Positions 17,740 to 26,667 of a DNA stretch of 64,000 bases are shown here, piece after piece (position 1 is the first letter of the stretch; every line of letters begins with the position of its first letter). The DNA is from Pseudophaeobacter sp. EL27 (GTDB taxonomy: Bacteria > Pseudomonadota > Alphaproteobacteria > Rhodobacterales > Rhodobacteraceae). The stretch is taken from NCBI RefSeq assembly GCF_900313025.1, contig NZ_OMPQ01000008.1, forward strand, positions 458,482 through 522,481, read 5' to 3'. The notes under the pieces are model-generated. The model ran no database searches, had not been told where the DNA came from, and was given only the letters and a program-made list of their open reading frames with translations. The position numbers and the translations under genes were made by a program.

Positions 17740-18369
17740 TCAAAGCTGCGCGCTGGGGCGGGACTTGATCGCCTTGTACCAAGCTATGCTTGCTGCGTTT
17801 TCTTCGGGCATGCGCTGTTTGATCACCCGGGCAAACTCAACAAAAACAAAGGCCGAAATATCCGCCAGGGTGAATTCATCCCCCGCCAGATAGGGGCTCT
17901 CGCGCAATCGTTCCTCCAGCAGAGCAAAAAACGCCTGTGTACGTGCCAGGCCACGCTCTGCCAGTTCTGGCAGCTGTGCGTAGTTGTCCGGCCCGGGGAT
18001 GGCACGATCACTAAAGGCCGGATGGGTGTTGCGCAGGGCCTCGGCGATCGGCATGCCGCCCTGCTGCTCGACAATCGAGTTCCACATCAGCACCAGACCT
18101 TTTTCATCTGCAGTCCGACCCATCAAGGCCGGTTCCGGGGTATGGGCCTCCAGATAGGCAGCAATGCCGAGGTTTTCGGTCAGGACGCTGCCGGCATCGG
18201 TGACCAAAACCGGGATGGTCGCACGCGGGTTCACGGCGCGAAACTCCGGCTTCAGCTGCTCGCCCTTGGCAATCGAGATATCATGGCTTTCTGGCGCAAG
18301 CCCCTTTTCCGCCAAAAACATCCGCGCCCTGCGTGGATTGGGCGCGGTGGAACAATCATAAAAAATCAT
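17740..18369 (-). CDS. Glutathione S-transferase family protein
   Basis: A 209-residue cytosolic GST. The N-terminal thioredoxin-like domain (IFYDCSTAPNPRRARMFLAEKG) contains the cis-Pro block ATIPVLV and the glutathione-contacting LTENLGIAAYLE; the C-terminal all-helical domain includes SPYLAGDEFTLADISAF, the GST capping motif. It conjugates glutathione or acts as a peroxidase/thiol transferase; substrate unknown. ATG 18369 is chosen because the 59 residues in front of it in the longer frame do not resemble a GST and would overlap the region after the methyltransferase. Same strand as and 100 bases downstream of the methyltransferase gene. Confidence 0.88.
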   Translation of the reverse strand: MIFYDCSTAPNPRRARMFLAEKGLAPESHDISIAKGEQLKPEFRAVNPRATIPVLVTDAGSVLTENLGIAAYLEAHTPEPALMGRTADEKGLVLMWNSIVEQQGGMPIAEALRNTHPAFSDRAIPGPDNYAQLPELAERGLARTQAFFALLEERLRESPYLAGDEFTLADISAFVFVEFARVIKQRMPEENAASIAWYKAIKSRPSAQL

Positions 18370-18469
18370 CGGCTGGCCTCCCTGGTCACCGGTTTGGTCA
18401 GGCACCAACCTAGGGATCAGTACCGGGCTTCGGCCAGCATGACCCGACGTCTCGCCGTAATTTCTACGC

Positions 18470-18964
18470 TCAGCTGTCGCGGCGATAGATAAAGCAACGT
18501 CCCTCAACCGCCTCTGGCGGCAGAGGCATTTCGCTAAGCCCCTCAAAATACATCCGGTCAGAAGAGACCATCAGCCCGCCAACAGCTAGTAATGGCTCCA
18601 CCAGCGGCGAGATCAGACGAGCAAAGGCATCGTTCTTGGCCCGGTTATGACCGCCAAGATCCGCATGAATCAGGCTCGCCGTGGCGCCAAAGCGTGTCAG
18701 CGCAGCGGGCAGGGTCTCGCGTACATCGCCCAAAATGGTCAGATCCTCGGGCGGGGTGCTGTCGGGATGTGAGGCCACGGCACGTTCAAACACATAGAGA
18801 TCGCGGTCTTTTACATTGTGCTTCATGTGGTGATAGGTGCGGCCATTGCCCAGCCCCAGCTCAAACACCGGCCCCTGCATGTCTGCGGTTTGGCTGATGC
18901 CAAAGTCCAGACAGGCGCGCTGCGACACCATGCGGTCGATAAAAAGGTCCAATCGAGTGATCAT
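18470..18964 (-). CDS. Small class I SAM-dependent methyltransferase-like protein
   Basis: A 164-residue protein. Motif I of SAM methyltransferases is visible as FELGLGNGRTYHHM, followed by an acidic strand end (VFERAV) and a C-terminal GGLMVSS strand and FIYRR. It is short for an active methyltransferase and lacks an evident substrate domain. It is clearly related to the protein encoded at 35417-35893, which has the same GLGNGRTY block and overall layout. ATG 18964 fits the family start better than the longer frame. Substrate unknown. Confidence 0.75.
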   Translation of the reverse strand: MITRLDLFIDRMVSQRACLDFGISQTADMQGPVFELGLGNGRTYHHMKHNVKDRDLYVFERAVASHPDSTPPEDLTILGDVRETLPAALTRFGATASLIHADLGGHNRAKNDAFARLISPLVEPLLAVGGLMVSSDRMYFEGLSEMPLPPEAVEGRCFIYRRDS

Positions 18965-19266
18965 ATCTGGTCTCCTATGGCATGCCTGCAAAAGCGGCTG
19001 GCTTAGGCAAAGTGCCAGTGCGCCTCAGTCTCGCACTGCTTTGTCAGATCCTGAAACAAATGTGTAGCACTTGCTGTCTATCTGCAGACCGCGGGCGCAA
19101 ATTGTGGCAGGCAGGTGCCGTTTCATCAAATTTACTTCAGCAAATACCTGACAGGGCAAATGGGGTTTGACTAGAGCACAGGCGCCGCGCGATGGTGTGG
19201 GCAAAAAAGACCAGGGAAAGACGGGACATAATGGCCGGACTACGACATCACCTAGGGCAGCGCTGA
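18965..19266. other. 302-base intergenic region with possible 11-codon leader ORF
   Basis: This gap separates the minus-strand methyltransferase from the plus-strand peptide ABC operon, so it should hold both promoters; I could not place them. A short plus-strand frame at 19231-19266 (MAGLRHHLGQR, GGGAAAGACGGG region upstream) stops at TGA directly before the ATG of the ABC ATPase gene, which has no good ribosome site of its own. It could be a coupling leader or chance. Confidence 0.35.
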
Positions 19267-21039
19267 ATGGCGCCTCTGCTCTCGGTAAAAGACCTCAGCA
19301 TTGGCTTTGGCAAGGAAGACTCTGTTGTACGCAATGTCAGCTTTGACGTCGCCGCCGGAGAAACACTCGCCTTGGTCGGGGAAAGCGGGTCCGGCAAGAC
19401 CATCACCTGTCGCGCCGTGCTGCGCATTCTGCCAAGGGCGGCTCAGATCCGGTCGGGCAGCATTCAGTTTCAGGACAGCTCTGAGACCAAAGAACTGGTC
19501 CATCTGCCCGAAGCCAAAATGCGCGACCTGCGCGGCAATCAGATTGCGATGATCTTTCAGGAACCGATGCGATCCCTGTCGCCCCTGCATCGTATTGGCA
19601 ATCAGGTCTCCGAGGTGCTGTGGCTGCATGGGCGCAAAAGCGAGGCCGAGGCCAAAAAAGAGGTGCTCGCCTGTTTTGAACGCGTCGGCTTTCCCGATCC
19701 GGAGCGCACCTACAGCTCCTACCCCTTTGAGCTCTCAGGCGGCATGCGTCAGCGCGCCATGATCGCCATGGCCATGGTGGCCAAGCCAAAACTGCTAATC
19801 GCGGATGAGCCAACAACCGCTCTGGACGTGACAACCCAGGCGCAGGTTCTGGGGCTGATGAAGGAACTGCAGCGCGACACCGGCATGGCGATGATCCTTG
19901 TCACCCATGATCTGGGCGTGGTTGCCAATATGGCCGAACAGGTCGTGGTCATGCACAAGGGGCGTGTGATGGAGGCCGGGGCCGCCGAACCACTGCTCTG
20001 CGACCCGGCGCACCCCTATACCAAGGCTCTGATCCAGGCGGCGCCAAAAATTCCCGCCGCAGCCGCGCCCAAAGCAGCGCCCCAGCAAAAGGACCTGATC
20101 CTCGAGCTGAAATCGGTCTCCAAGACCTATACCATGCGCGCGGGAAAGGGCTGGAAAGCCCCCAGTCTGATCTATGCCTGTCGCGGTATTGATCTGGAAC
20201 TGCCTCGGGGCAAAACCCTTGCCATCGTCGGCGAGAGTGGCTCAGGCAAGACCACAGCCGCCCGTATCGCCCTGGGCGCAGAGCCCCCGAATGAGGGCGG
20301 CGAGGTGCTGTTTCGCGCCAAATCTGACGCGCCGCTGATCGAAGTGCACAGGATGGACCGCGCCGCCCGCACCGCCTTTCAGCGCGAGGCGCAGATGGTG
20401 TTCCAAGATCCTTATTCCTCGCTCAGCCCACGAATGCGTATTCTCGATACCATGGTTGAGCCGCTGGAGATCCATGGGATCGGCAATCGCTCCGAACGAC
20501 GGATAAGGGCAGCGGAAATGTTGCAGATGGTGGGGTTGGGGCGCGATATGCTGCAACGCTATCCACATGCCTTTTCCGGCGGCCAGCGCCAACGGTTGTC
20601 AATTGCCCGCGCATTGATGCTGGATCCCTCGCTTATTGTCTGCGACGAACCGACTTCGGCGTTGGATGTCTCGGTGCAGGAGCAGATCCTGAACCTTCTG
20701 GAAGAAATCCGAGACCAAAAACAGCTCTCCTATCTGTTCATCAGCCACGATCTGGCAGTGGTCGCCCGTATTGCCGATGAGGTTGCCGTGATGCGGCGCG
20801 GGTTGGTGGTTGAACAGGCAAGCCCTGAAACTCTGTTCCACAATCCCCAGCACCCCTATACTAAGGCTCTGATTGCGGCGCAGCCCGAACCGGACATTCG
20901 CCGCCCCATCAACCTGAAGCTGGTGGCGCAGGGCGCAGGGCGCCCGGAAGACTGGCCCGAACAATTCAGGTTCTCTGGATATGAAGCGCCGCCACTCACG
21001 CCGCTTGCGCCCGGACACAAGGTACGCTGCCATGTTTAA
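19267..21039 (+). CDS. Peptide ABC importer, double ATP-binding subunit (YejF/DppDF-like)
   Basis: A 590-residue protein with two complete ABC ATPase domains fused in tandem. Each has Walker A (GESGSGKT), a signature (ELSGGMRQRAMIA; FSGGQRQRLSIA), Walker B (LLIADEPTTALD; IVCDEPTSALD) and the oligopeptide-importer tail HPYTKALI. This is the YejF arrangement for peptide, microcin C-like or dipeptide importers. It energises uptake through the two permeases encoded downstream and is a cytoplasmic membrane-associated subunit. Its last eight bases overlap the binding-protein gene. ATG 19267 directly follows a TGA of a possible leader. Confidence 0.92.
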   Translation: MAPLLSVKDLSIGFGKEDSVVRNVSFDVAAGETLALVGESGSGKTITCRAVLRILPRAAQIRSGSIQFQDSSETKELVHLPEAKMRDLRGNQIAMIFQEPMRSLSPLHRIGNQVSEVLWLHGRKSEAEAKKEVLACFERVGFPDPERTYSSYPFELSGGMRQRAMIAMAMVAKPKLLIADEPTTALDVTTQAQVLGLMKELQRDTGMAMILVTHDLGVVANMAEQVVVMHKGRVMEAGAAEPLLCDPAHPYTKALIQAAPKIPAAAAPKAAPQQKDLILELKSVSKTYTMRAGKGWKAPSLIYACRGIDLELPRGKTLAIVGESGSGKTTAARIALGAEPPNEGGEVLFRAKSDAPLIEVHRMDRAARTAFQREAQMVFQDPYSSLSPRMRILDTMVEPLEIHGIGNRSERRIRAAEMLQMVGLGRDMLQRYPHAFSGGQRQRLSIARALMLDPSLIVCDEPTSALDVSVQEQILNLLEEIRDQKQLSYLFISHDLAVVARIADEVAVMRRGLVVEQASPETLFHNPQHPYTKALIAAQPEPDIRRPINLKLVAQGAGRPEDWPEQFRFSGYEAPPLTPLAPGHKVRCHV

Positions 21040-22966
21040 GACCACCAAATTCGCGCTGACCCGGATCTCCTCCGCCTTGGCAGCCGCGGTCCTCATCTTG
21101 CCATTGCCTACGCTTGCCGGACCCAGCTTTGTCGAAAGCCGCTTTTGGCAGCCAGAGGTCGAGGCGGGCAATCTGCCAGCGATCTCGGAGCGCCTGCCGG
21201 ATGTTCCGCTGATTGTTGACCTCAGTGCCAAGGGGCGTGAATTTGGCATGCAGGGCGGCACACTCAACACCATGGTGACCCGCTCCAAAGACATCCGGCA
21301 GATGGTAGTCTATGGCTATGCCCGGTTGGTAGGATACACCGAAGACTACCAGCTACAGCCCGACATTCTGTTGGGCTATGAAAACGAAGAGAACAAGCGC
21401 TACACGCTGAACCTGCGGCCCGGCCATCGCTGGTCCAATGGCGATCCCTTTACCTCTGCTGATTTTGAATACTGGTGGCAGGACATCGCCAATAGTCCAC
21501 TGCTGAGCCCTGCCGGACCACCGGATTTTCTGTATTCAGAAGGTGAGCTGCCCCAGGTCAGCTTCCCGGATGAGACCACCGTCATCTTTGAGTGGCAAAC
21601 ACCGCACCCTCAGTTTCTGCAAAACCTGGCGCAGGCACGCCCGCCCTTCATCTATCGCCCCTCAGCCTACCTGAAGCAATTCCATGCTGATTACGCCGAT
21701 GCAGAGGTTCTGGCCGAAGAGGTGGATTATGCCCGGGTCAAAAGCTGGGCGGCATTGCACAACAAATACGACAATATGTACAAGTTCGACAATCACGAGC
21801 TGCCCACCCTACAGCCCTGGATCAATGCCACCGCAGGCAAGCGGATCCGCCATCAGTTTGTGCGCAACCCCTATTATCACCGTGTCGACAGCCGGGGTGT
21901 TCAGCTTCCCTATATCGACACCGTCGAGATGGAAATCGTGGCCGGCGGTCTGGTTGCGGCCAAGTCCAACGCCGGGCAGGCTGATCTTCAGGCACGCGGT
22001 CTCGGTTTTCGCGACATTCCGATCCTGCGGAAAGGCGAAAACGATGGCGGCAACTACAAAACCTATCTCTGGGGAACAGGCGCGGCCTCACAAATCGCTA
22101 TCTATCCGAATCTGAACACCGCTGACCCGGTTTGGCGTGAAATCCTGCGCGATGTCCGCGTGCGCCGGGCCCTGTCGCTGGCGATAAACCGGGCCGCTAT
22201 CAACCGGGCACTATACTTCAAATTGGCCAAGGCCGGTGCCATGTCGGTGCTGGAGCAAAGCCCCTTTTTCAAACCTGAGTTCCGCGAGGCCTGGGCCTCC
22301 TTTGATCCTGCATTGGCAAACCGTCTGCTTGATCAGGCTGGGCTTACCGAAAAAGACGGTTATGGCATTCGCTATCTGCCCGATGGTCGCCGTATGGAAC
22401 TGGTGATCGAGACGGCAGGTGAGCGCCAGGAGGTGGAGAATGCTCTGCAAATCATCACCGACGACTGGAATGATGTCGGCGTCAAACTGATCATGCGGCC
22501 ACTGGATCGTGACATTCTGCGCAACCGGGTGTTTTCCGGCAGCACCATGGCCTCGGTCTGGTACGGCTGGGACAACGGATTGCCGCAGAAACACACATCT
22601 CCTGCCTATCTAGCGCCAACCGATCAGGTGTTTCTGGCCTGGCCCAAATGGGGGCAGCACTACCAAACTGGCGGCGCCGCAGGTGAGGCCCCGGATATGA
22701 AGCCTGCCCTGCGCTTGATGGAGCTGCTACATCTTTGGGAAGCTGCTTCAGATGATGAGGAACGCGCAGACATCTGGCATGAGATGCTCTCGATCCACTC
22801 AGAACAGGTCTATGGCATCGGCATAGTCGCCGCAGCACCACAGCCTGTGGTGGTTTCAAACCGTCTGCGCAATGTTCCCCAAAATGCTACCTGGGCTTGG
22901 GATCCCGGCGCCCATTTTGGCGTCTATCGCCCGGATGAGTTTTATTTTCAGGATGGTGACGGCTGA
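21032..22966 (+). CDS. Peptide ABC importer, periplasmic substrate-binding protein (family 5, YejA-like)
   Basis: A 644-residue secreted binding protein. A signal peptide of about 30 residues (LAAAVLILPLPTLAG) is followed by the SBP_bac_5 fold: GGTLNTMV, YTLNLRPGHRWSNGDPF with the family's Asp-x-Phe block, and VRRALSLAINRAAI. Length and the DFEYWW region fit the YejA/microcin-C-type rather than the shorter DppA. It captures a peptide or peptide-like substrate in the periplasm. The ATG overlaps the ATPase stop by eight bases, and the stop overlaps the next ATG (TGATG). Substrate unknown. Confidence 0.9.
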   Translation: MFKTTKFALTRISSALAAAVLILPLPTLAGPSFVESRFWQPEVEAGNLPAISERLPDVPLIVDLSAKGREFGMQGGTLNTMVTRSKDIRQMVVYGYARLVGYTEDYQLQPDILLGYENEENKRYTLNLRPGHRWSNGDPFTSADFEYWWQDIANSPLLSPAGPPDFLYSEGELPQVSFPDETTVIFEWQTPHPQFLQNLAQARPPFIYRPSAYLKQFHADYADAEVLAEEVDYARVKSWAALHNKYDNMYKFDNHELPTLQPWINATAGKRIRHQFVRNPYYHRVDSRGVQLPYIDTVEMEIVAGGLVAAKSNAGQADLQARGLGFRDIPILRKGENDGGNYKTYLWGTGAASQIAIYPNLNTADPVWREILRDVRVRRALSLAINRAAINRALYFKLAKAGAMSVLEQSPFFKPEFREAWASFDPALANRLLDQAGLTEKDGYGIRYLPDGRRMELVIETAGERQEVENALQIITDDWNDVGVKLIMRPLDRDILRNRVFSGSTMASVWYGWDNGLPQKHTSPAYLAPTDQVFLAWPKWGQHYQTGGAAGEAPDMKPALRLMELLHLWEAASDDEERADIWHEMLSIHSEQVYGIGIVAAAPQPVVVSNRLRNVPQNATWAWDPGAHFGVYRPDEFYFQDGDG

Positions 22967-23994
22967 TGGAAATCCTACGCTACGCCTTTTACCGATTTGG
23001 CACCATGCTGCTGACCCTCTGGGTGGTTTCCATCCTGGTTTTTGTCATCATCAACCTGCCCCCCGGCGACTATCTGTCGAACCAGATCGCTGAGCTGCGC
23101 GCCAGCGGCCAATCCGCCGGGGTGGCCAAGGCCGAGTTTCTGCGCAGTGAATATGCACTGGATAAACCCCTGTGGCAGCAGTATTTTATCTGGGTTGGCT
23201 TCATGCCCGGTCCGCATGGGTTCTCCGGTCTGGTCCAGGGCAACTTTGGCTGGTCTTTTGAATTTGACAGCCCGGTGTCGGAAATCGTTGGCGACAGTCT
23301 TTGGCTCACCGTTCTGGTCAATCTGGCCGCCGTGCTTTTTGTCTATGTCGTGGCGCTGCCGCTTGGGGTTCTGGCCGCCGCGCGTGCGCGCAGTTGGGTT
23401 GACTATACCTCTGCCTTTGTTGGCTATCTCGGCCTGGCCACACCAAACTTCCTGCTGGCGCTGATCCTGTTCTACTATGGGCATCGCTGGTTCAACCTGC
23501 CCATTGGCGGCCTGATGGACCCCGCCTTTGAGGGTGAGCCCATGGGCTGGGAGAAGGTCAAATCCATTCTCATCCACCTGATCGTGCCAACCTTTGTTAT
23601 CGGCACATCAGGGGCCTCGGCGATGATGCAGCGGTTGCGCGCCAATATGCTGGATGAGCTGGGCAAACCCTATGTGGAAACTGCCGTGGCCAAGGGCATG
23701 TCGCCCTCTCGTATGCTGGCAAAATACCCGCTGCGGGTCGCCTTCAACCCCTTTGTTGCCGATATCGGCAACCTGCTGCCGGCGATGATTTCCGGCTCGG
23801 TGTTGGTTTCGGTGGTTCTGGGCCTGCAGACCATCGGCCCGACCCTGCTGACGGCGCTCAAGACCCAAGATATGTTCCTCTCCGGCTTTGTGCTGATGTT
23901 TGTCGCCCTGCTGACATTGATTGGAACGATGATTTCCGACGTGCTGCTGGTCCTGCTGGATCCCCGCATTCGCTACGAGGGACGTGACGCATGA
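22966..23994 (+). CDS. Peptide ABC importer, permease subunit (DppB/YejB-like)
   Basis: A 342-residue inner-membrane protein with about six transmembrane helices. The N-terminal RFGTMLLTLWVVSILVF and later GASAMMQRLRANMLDELG are typical of DppB/OppB permeases; the EAA loop region with KPYVETAVAKGMS is conserved, which docks on the ATPase. The ATG overlaps the binding-protein stop (TGATG) and its own stop overlaps the next start by four bases, so the whole set is translated as a coupled unit. It forms the membrane channel with the DppC-like partner. Confidence 0.92.
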   Translation: MEILRYAFYRFGTMLLTLWVVSILVFVIINLPPGDYLSNQIAELRASGQSAGVAKAEFLRSEYALDKPLWQQYFIWVGFMPGPHGFSGLVQGNFGWSFEFDSPVSEIVGDSLWLTVLVNLAAVLFVYVVALPLGVLAAARARSWVDYTSAFVGYLGLATPNFLLALILFYYGHRWFNLPIGGLMDPAFEGEPMGWEKVKSILIHLIVPTFVIGTSGASAMMQRLRANMLDELGKPYVETAVAKGMSPSRMLAKYPLRVAFNPFVADIGNLLPAMISGSVLVSVVLGLQTIGPTLLTALKTQDMFLSGFVLMFVALLTLIGTMISDVLLVLLDPRIRYEGRDA

Positions 23995-25145
23995 CCCATC
24001 TACCCGACGGACGTTTTGTTGATGACGCGCCCTATGATCCCCAGACCTCCCTGCAGGAGCTGGAGCGCAAGGATCTGGATGCGCCCAACTGGGTGCTGAT
24101 CTGGCGCAAGTTCAAGACCCATAAGCTGGGCTTGATCTCTGGTGCCTTCCTGCTGATCTGCTATCTGTTGCTGCCGGTGGTGGGCTTCATTGCCCCCTAT
24201 GGCCCCAACCAGCGGATGAGCGAACATCTGTATTCGCCGCCACAGTCGATCAACCTGTTCCACGAGGGTGAGTTCCTCGGCCCTTTCATCTATCCGATGA
24301 CCTCGGAGGCCGATCTGGAGACCTTTCAATGGGTGTTCAAGCCTGATCTCGACACACCACGCAAGCTTGATTTCTTCTGCGAAGGGAAGCGCTACAATAT
24401 CGCCGGACTGATCCCTTCAAACACCCATCTGTTCTGCGCCCCCGAAGGGGCGACACTGTTTCTTTGGGGCTCTGACCGATTGGGCCGCGATATCTTCAGC
24501 CGCATTCTCTATGGAGCACAATTGTCGCTGACTGTTGGCCTGATCGGGATCTCGGTTTCTTTTGTGCTTGGCATCTTCTTTGGCTCCGTTGCCGGCTATT
24601 TCGGCGGCAAAATCGACTGGGTGATCAACCGGGTGATTGAGGTTCTGCGTTCCCTGCCAGAGCTGCCGCTCTGGTTGGCGCTCTCGGCTGCAGTGCCCTC
24701 CAACTGGTCGCCAGTGGCGGTGTTTTTCATCATATCAGTGATCCTCGGCATATTGGATTGGCCGGGACTGGCGCGATCTGTGCGTGCCAAGTTCCTGTCG
24801 CTGCGCGAAGAAGAATACGTGCGCGCAGCTGAAATGATGGGGGCCTCCTCGGGGCGTGTCATCCGCAAACACCTGATCCCCAATTTCATGTCGCACCTGA
24901 TTGCCTCGGCCACGCTCTCGATCCCGGCAATGATCCTGGGCGAGACCGCCCTGTCCTTCCTCGGACTAGGCCTGCGGGCGCCAGCGGTGAGTTGGGGGGT
25001 GATGCTCAATGATGCGCAAAACCTTGCTTCGATCGAGATCTACCCCTGGACCGCAATCCCGATGCTGCCGATTGTAGTAATCGTCTTGGCTTTTAACTTC
25101 TTTGGCGATGGGCTCCGGGACAGTCTGGACCCCTATCAGCAATGA
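23991..25145 (+). CDS. Peptide ABC importer, permease subunit (DppC/YejE-like)
   Basis: A 384-residue permease of the DppC/YejE type. A long N-terminal cytoplasmic and periplasmic extension containing LIWRKFKTHKLGLISG is followed by the helices, with GSDRLGRDIFSRILYGAQLSL and the EAA loop EEYVRAAEMMGASSGRVI, then GETALSFLGLGL near the end. The extended periplasmic loop between the first two helices (~residues 75-160) is characteristic of YejE. It pairs with the preceding permease. The CoA-transferase gene overlaps its stop by four bases. Confidence 0.92.
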   Translation: MTHLPDGRFVDDAPYDPQTSLQELERKDLDAPNWVLIWRKFKTHKLGLISGAFLLICYLLLPVVGFIAPYGPNQRMSEHLYSPPQSINLFHEGEFLGPFIYPMTSEADLETFQWVFKPDLDTPRKLDFFCEGKRYNIAGLIPSNTHLFCAPEGATLFLWGSDRLGRDIFSRILYGAQLSLTVGLIGISVSFVLGIFFGSVAGYFGGKIDWVINRVIEVLRSLPELPLWLALSAAVPSNWSPVAVFFIISVILGILDWPGLARSVRAKFLSLREEEYVRAAEMMGASSGRVIRKHLIPNFMSHLIASATLSIPAMILGETALSFLGLGLRAPAVSWGVMLNDAQNLASIEIYPWTAIPMLPIVVIVLAFNFFGDGLRDSLDPYQQ

Positions 25146-26491
25146 ACCTGCTGCAAGACTTCCCAGCTCCCGAAACCTACGAGATCACGGGCAGCGGCTG
25201 CTATGACAGTGCCTTTGCCGTCAGTGAGCTGGCCAATGCCAGCTTTGCCGCCGTCGGCCAGCAAATGGCCCTGTTGATACAGGCCATAGGGCTCAGCTCG
25301 CGGGTCTTGCCGGTGACTGTGGATCAACGCCTTGCTTCGCTCTGGTTTGGCTACAGTTTTGCCGCCCAGGGCTGGGAGCTGCCCAGCCTCTGGGATCCGA
25401 TCGCCGGCAACTACCGCTGCCGGGATGGCTGGATTAGACTACACACCAACCTGCCCCATCACCGCGCCGCTGCCCTGACCGTTCTGGGCTGCGCCGAAGA
25501 GCCTGATGCCGTCCGTGCAGCGGTCGCCACCTGGGACGGTGAACCGCTCGAGACTGAGGTGGTCGCGCAGGGCGGGGTTGCCGCCTTTATGCGTAGTCGC
25601 AGTCAATGGCTGGCCCATCCACAGGGTCGGGCAGTGGCACAGGAGCCTATGGTGAACTGGGTGGCCCCTCGCCCCGTGTCGCTCCGCCACCGCTCAATCG
25701 CAACCGCTGCGCGACCTCTGGCAGGGCTAAGGGTGCTTGATCTCACTCGGGTGCTGGCCGGACCAATTGCCACTCGGACCCTCGCCGGTTTTGGAGCCGA
25801 AGTCTTGCGCATAGATCCCCCTGGCTGGGATGAACCCGGCGTGATTCAAGACATTTCCTTGGGGAAATCCATGGCCAGTCTCGATCTGCGGGACAGTACC
25901 GATCTACAGCGGTGCAAAGATCTCCTGGCTCAGGCGGATGTCGTGGTGCATGGCTATCGCCCCGACGCCCTAGAGGGGCTTGGGTTAGACCATGCCACGC
26001 GGGACCAGATAGGGCCCAATCGTATTGAAGTCACACTGGATGCCTATGGCTGGACCGGTCCCTGGGCAAAGCGTCGCGGCTTTGACAGTCTGGTGCAGAT
26101 GAGCGCCGGGATCGCGGATACAGGCGCCAAATGGGCCGGGGCCGACAAACCGACGCCTCTGCCTGTGCAGGCACTGGATCATGCCACCGGCTATCTAATG
26201 GCTGCTGCTGTACTCAACGCCATAACAACTGCCGCCACGACCCAACGAGCTGCCAGTGCACGACTGTCCCTCGCCCGCATGGCAGAACACCTGGCGCAGA
26301 TGTCACAAAGGCTGAGCGGCCCCAAGATCACCGCCCCTCAGCCAGAGGATTATGCACCACAGATCGAAGACAGCAGCTGGGGCCCGGCTTTGCGTCTCCG
26401 CCCTGCCCTGAAAATCGGAACAACCCAGATGCAATGGGATAGCCCGGCACAGGCCTGCGGCAGCGCGCCTGCCCGCTGGTCAAACGCCTAG
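25142..26491 (+). CDS. CaiB/BaiF (family III) CoA-transferase with rearranged domain order
   Basis: A 449-residue protein. The segment normally found at the very start of a family III CoA-transferase, LAGLRVLDLTRVLAGP, begins only at about residue 193 here, while residues ~1-180 resemble the C-terminal half of the family (IAGNYRCRDGWIRLHTN, MRSRSQWLAHPQGRA). The likely catalytic Asp is Asp346 in QALDHATGYL. The family moves CoA between carboxylic acids. It overlaps the last permease by four bases and is therefore part of the peptide-importer operon, which suggests it processes the imported compound; that is inference. The last ~60 residues have no recognisable motif. Confidence 0.8.
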   Translation: MNLLQDFPAPETYEITGSGCYDSAFAVSELANASFAAVGQQMALLIQAIGLSSRVLPVTVDQRLASLWFGYSFAAQGWELPSLWDPIAGNYRCRDGWIRLHTNLPHHRAAALTVLGCAEEPDAVRAAVATWDGEPLETEVVAQGGVAAFMRSRSQWLAHPQGRAVAQEPMVNWVAPRPVSLRHRSIATAARPLAGLRVLDLTRVLAGPIATRTLAGFGAEVLRIDPPGWDEPGVIQDISLGKSMASLDLRDSTDLQRCKDLLAQADVVVHGYRPDALEGLGLDHATRDQIGPNRIEVTLDAYGWTGPWAKRRGFDSLVQMSAGIADTGAKWAGADKPTPLPVQALDHATGYLMAAAVLNAITTAATTQRAASARLSLARMAEHLAQMSQRLSGPKITAPQPEDYAPQIEDSSWGPALRLRPALKIGTTQMQWDSPAQACGSAPARWSNA

Positions 26492-26553
26492 ACCGAGCGC
26501 CTGCCAGCCAAAACTGATCTCTCAGCTCTACCCGGCACTGGCAATCCGCACCC

Positions 26554-26572
26554 GCCGGGCCTAAAGCCCGGC
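26554..26572 (+). terminator. Hairpin after the peptide importer/CoA-transferase operon
   Basis: GCCGGGC (26554-26560) and GCCCGGC (26566-26572) form a seven-pair stem with loop CTAAA, 62 bases after the CoA-transferase stop and before the convergent channel gene. No T-tract follows, so it is a candidate only. Confidence 0.4.
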
Positions 26573-26667
26573 GCCCGGCCCAACACCAAACAAGGCGCGT
26601 CAGCGGTTTGAATTGGGGGCGGGAGCCCCCCTTGTTCCTGAACACACCAGTGCAAGGGGACGAAGCG

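Noticed and set aside
17611-18492. Plus-strand frame of 293 codons across the GST gene
   Set aside because: Antisense to a GST with both domains intact; no sign of a real protein.
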